A DNA stretch of 64,000 nucleotides from Paraspadella gotoi (taxonomy: Eukaryota > Chaetognatha). Location of the stretch: the NCBI GenBank assembly GCA_051294375.1, contig CM119267.1, positions 14,625,694 to 14,689,693 on the forward strand, given 5' to 3'. Both the position numbers and the translations under genes were made by a program. The number at the start of each line of letters is the position of its first letter. The stretch's first letter is position 1. This document shows, one piece after another, positions 62,101 to 64,000 of the stretch. The notes under the pieces are model-generated. The model searched no databases. It saw only the letters and a program-made list of their open reading frames with translations, and was not told the DNA's origin.

Positions 62101-64000
62101 CAAAGAAATAAATAATAAAATAAGCAAATAGCATATTTAATACAGATTTACATTTCCAAAGGATAGAAAAACCTTAAATTTTTTCAGAATATGCCAGATT
62201 GTATGCTATACAGAAGGCTTCATATTATAAAATGTGGTACCCCTTTTTTGTGACCAGAACTCGTTCCGAGAAAACTACTGGACCAAATTTATTGAAATTT
62301 GGAATGAACGATCCCTATGTGAATACTGATAAAACTATCAATGGGAATTTCAATATTTGACCGCTTAGCCGAGAAATGGGGGCCCCCCGGGGGGTCACCC
62401 ATGGGGGCAAACAATTTTTTTTATAATTTTTGTTTTGAACAGTTGCACAGACATTTACTCTTCCACAAAAACATATTTATTACCTCAAAAATATTCATTT
62501 ACCTTAATTTTTAGCTTTATGAACATCAGCAGTAAAAGTCAGATTTGGAATAATTTGGGAAAATTGGAAGTAAAAGGATGAACCATGCATCTTCAACCAT
62601 GCTTAATTATTGCAAATTTATCAATTTTAGTTCTAAAATGTCTTTTTCTTATGTTTAAAACGTCAATGCACCTGATGCCATTAAAAACTTTGAAAAATGA
62701 AAAAAAAAAATTTAGCCCTTTTTGGCCCCCCAGGGGTCCACCCCCAGGGCCCTGTATCTCTTGTCAGGGGTTGAATATCAAAATTAGCCTCGATAGTTCC
62801 ATTTATATAGTCAGCACTCTTAAATAATGTAAAATTTTATTAAATTCGATAGGGTAGTTTGGTGGGAACAGATTCTGGTCACAAAAAAGGGGTACCACAT
62901 TTTATAATATGAAGCCTTCTGTATGCCTGATCATTTTTTTACTGGCTCAACGGTCTGAAATTATACCAGATCTATGAGATTACTATACTTTTAAGATTTT
63001 TTTTTTTTGTTAATTGAATCGTTATTTTATTTTGAAACAAAATATTTTTTTAAAAATTACTTCAGAATCTACTCATGAAAGTAAATAAGTCCAGTTAGGT
63101 CAAAAAAAGGTTAGTTAAGGCAAACAAAGGCTAGTTTTAGCAAGAAAAGGCACGTTAGGGCGATGAAAGGAATGTTAAGGTATGTTGAAAGGTAAGTTAA
63201 GTCAAAGACAAGAAAATGGCAGAAAGATATTGGACATAGTGTTTTAGTTTAGTTTTAGTTTCAACCATAGCCCTTTCTTTTTGCGTTGTGTGAGGAATTA
63301 GGAAATGGCGACAATTTTTGAGTTTCAACAACGAATTTACTTTGATAATAAAACGGACATGTTTCGGTTTGACTTCAAGCCTTCATCGGCGTTTAAGTTT
63401 ACTGTTAAACCAAGCCAAAACTTGTCCGTTTTGTTGTCAAAATAAATTCGTTGTTAAAATTTAAATATTTTTTCTATTTCCTAGGTAAAAAAAAATATTT
63501 CGGATTTCTGTTCTCTTTTATATTTATAGATATTATTTTTTTTCTCTGCTGATTATTTTGTTTCAAATACCACGCCAGCTTTACCTCTCGCAACACGAGT
63601 TTGACCAACGACTGCTCTGGCGGCGCTCCGATTTCCAGCGATGTTCTCAGCACCTCTACTCTTAGGCGAAAGCTCTTTACACATTTGGAGGAGGAAGAGG
63701 AAAAGCGTCTTGGAGAAACTGCCACTTCTGGCGGCGAAAAAGAGGGAGCAAAAATTAGTCAAGTCCGACGGTCACGTTCAGGGTCAAATTTGAAAGTCGG
63801 GGTTAGTCCAGTTGAGCCCAATTTGATACTATAGATAAATACTGTAGCTTCTCTTTGTTGTCAAGGCGCTCTTTCACGACCCGGCCGTCTCCGGTCAGAC
63901 ACCTCCAAAGGCGATATCAATCGAGGGTGACGAGGCGACCACGCCCTCCTGTCTTCAGTATGTCGCTACGAGCCCGATTCGTGAGTCTGCCAAGACTCGC
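56145..64000 (+). CDS. BORA: Protein aurora borealis (Bora), 3' end beyond the window
   Basis: Bora activates Aurora A and helps it phosphorylate Plk1 at mitotic entry. Nine exons are placed: 56145-56515, 56584-56709, 56782-56894, 56979-57116, 59269-59462, 59780-59994, 60077-60235, 63579-63801 and 63866-64000+, with all phases consistent. Exons 4-6 hold the conserved core: RLTPCTPRTNPFD, IVSPSVF, then PFRWSIDQLAILYPADID and NLIVPSPW (human NPFESPS..., SPSVF, KFRWSIDQLAVINPVEID, DVIVPSPW). Exon 8 has LSTSTLRRKLF (human LSNSSLRRKLF) and exon 9 TSPIRESAKT. Many SP/TP sites fit a Cdk/Plk1 substrate. The assignment is strong, but the first exon (56145) is supported only by phase and an ATG. Introns 4 and 7 (2.2 and 3.3 kb) are full of mobile elements. 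Confidence 0.9.
57173..59225 (-). mobile_element. Inverted-repeat DNA element, family A, copy 2 (BORA intron 4)
   Basis: The left end CATGATGGGAAAAAAATTGT (57173 on) and the reverse complement of the right end (CATGAAGGAAAAAAAATTGT, ending 59225) match over about 22 of 25 bases. It is inverted relative to copy 1 (25602-26990): the segment about 57740-58020 is the reverse complement of about 26440-26760. It is longer because repeat family B is inserted at about 58614-58820. Only short frames (58853-59137, -) are open. Confidence 0.7.
58614..58820 (+). repeat. Interspersed repeat family B, longest copy (nested in family A element)
   Basis: This copy runs from CATTGATAGGGAAGCCAGGT to the constant end TTGGTTGTACCAATTTCATA. 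It shares a 45-codon reading frame ([17 protein letters not shown] ... GQDSLFIK then TGA) with the copy at 59537-59726 in part, so the parent may have encoded protein. I do not recognise it. Confidence 0.65.
59537..59726 (-). repeat. Interspersed repeat family B copy in BORA intron 5
   Basis: On - this runs from CATTGATAGGGAAGCCAGGT to TTGGTTGTACCAATTTCATA. Compared with the copy at 58614-58820 it lacks about 14 bases near the middle (the GCAGGGACCTGCTA part) and has a few substitutions. It lies in the 317-bp BORA intron 5, so most of that intron is repeat. Confidence 0.7.
60480..61350 (-). repeat. Composite of dispersed repeats in BORA intron 7
   Basis: The segment 60480-60545 and about 61190-61350 are inverted copies of the repeat at about 2640-3130. 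The middle, about 60840-60990, is an inverted copy of the retroelement tail at about 41815-41960, so one repeat probably received the other by insertion. Further sequence at about 61070-61180 (AGGTATAGGCGAGCCATCAC region) has no partner in the window. Confidence 0.5.
62211..62921. mobile_element. Non-autonomous inverted-repeat (fold-back) element with TA flanks
   Basis: The left end CAGAAGGCTTCATATTATAA continuing through GTGACCAGAA (about 50 bases) is exactly mirrored at the right end, terminating 62921. Both are flanked by TA (62209-62210, 62922-62923). Beyond the 50-bp perfect part, diverged inverted arms continue about 150-200 bp inward, including GC-rich blocks (GGGGGCCCCCCGGGGGGTCA at about 62380; GGCCCCCCAGGGG at about 62724). 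There is no transposase. Tc1/mariner-like by TA target. Confidence 0.8.
63090..63200. repeat. Degenerate short tandem array, about 20-bp unit
   Basis: About five loose copies of a unit like AAAGG(C/T)TAGTTA(A/G)GGC / AAAGGCACGTTAGGGC follow one another in BORA intron 7. The units vary a lot, so it is an old array. Confidence 0.55.
63325..63457 (-). mobile_element. 133-bp inverted-repeat element containing a hammerhead-like motif (copy 1)
   Basis: The left arm TTCAACAACGAATTTACTTT and beyond (about 40 bp) is the reverse complement of the right arm, with about five mismatches. Read on -, the centre has AAACG (stem I), CCGATGA (63383-63389), a stem II of about six pairs, GAAAC and ATGTC (63356-63365), then CGTTT (stem I). 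That is the order of a type I hammerhead with a minimal AC/GT stem III. One core base differs from CTGATGA (C for T), so cleavage is doubtful. The 34116-34160 motif shares AACGGACATGTTTCG. Confidence 0.5.

Overview
The window looks like a compact, AT-rich invertebrate (metazoan) nuclear genome that uses the standard genetic code. It carries animal-type orthologues (BORA, PNLDC1, PRDM, SOCS-box ankyrin protein, selenoprotein W, NAA80, RPAIN, a PALB2-like protein), few and mostly short introns with GT/AG ends, GC-richer exons, and AT-rich spacers full of small decayed transposons. I cannot name the species. Early-branching or compact animal genomes such as sponges, xenacoelomorphs or similar would fit.

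Layout, left to right, with every gene on the + strand: 3' part of TOPORS (to 2094), CSTF1, GLMP, PMS1, a three-repeat gelsolin/severin-like protein, mitochondrial ribosomal protein mL38, cytosolic 5'-nucleotidase III, an unrecognised 305-aa protein, legumain (with a 1.7-kb Tc1/mariner-like element in intron 4), an SLC37 sugar-phosphate exchanger, two unrecognised low-complexity proteins (139 and 329 aa), a SOCS-box ankyrin-repeat protein, RPAIN, PNLDC1 and a PALB2-like WD40 protein. A 3-kb repeat-rich gap with a reverse-transcriptase remnant follows. Then come selenoprotein W (in-frame UGA plus a SECIS-like hairpin), NAA80, a PRDM zinc-finger protein, PEX19, PAN2 and BORA, whose 3' end runs off the window.

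The strongest large-scale signal is that all 22 recognisable genes point the same way. Many stop-to-start gaps are only about 80-280 bp, and a pyrimidine tract plus AG lies a few to a few tens of bases before most start codons. That is the pattern expected of polycistronic transcription resolved by spliced-leader trans-splicing, but it is an inference and no spliced leader is visible here. Functionally the genes are mostly housekeeping: mRNA 3'-end and small-RNA processing (CSTF1, PAN2, PNLDC1), DNA repair (PMS1, PALB2-like, RPAIN), actin (gelsolin-like, NAA80), lysosome (GLMP, legumain), mitosis (BORA) and peroxisome (PEX19).

Sequence-level oddities: PAN2 appears to carry a CX5CX4CX3H zinc finger between its pseudo-ubiquitin-hydrolase and exonuclease parts plus a Met/Gly/Gln/His tetrapeptide repeat array near its N-terminus; selenoprotein W has a basic N-terminal extension; there are two degenerate hammerhead-ribozyme-like motifs and several families of inverted-repeat elements, one nested in another.
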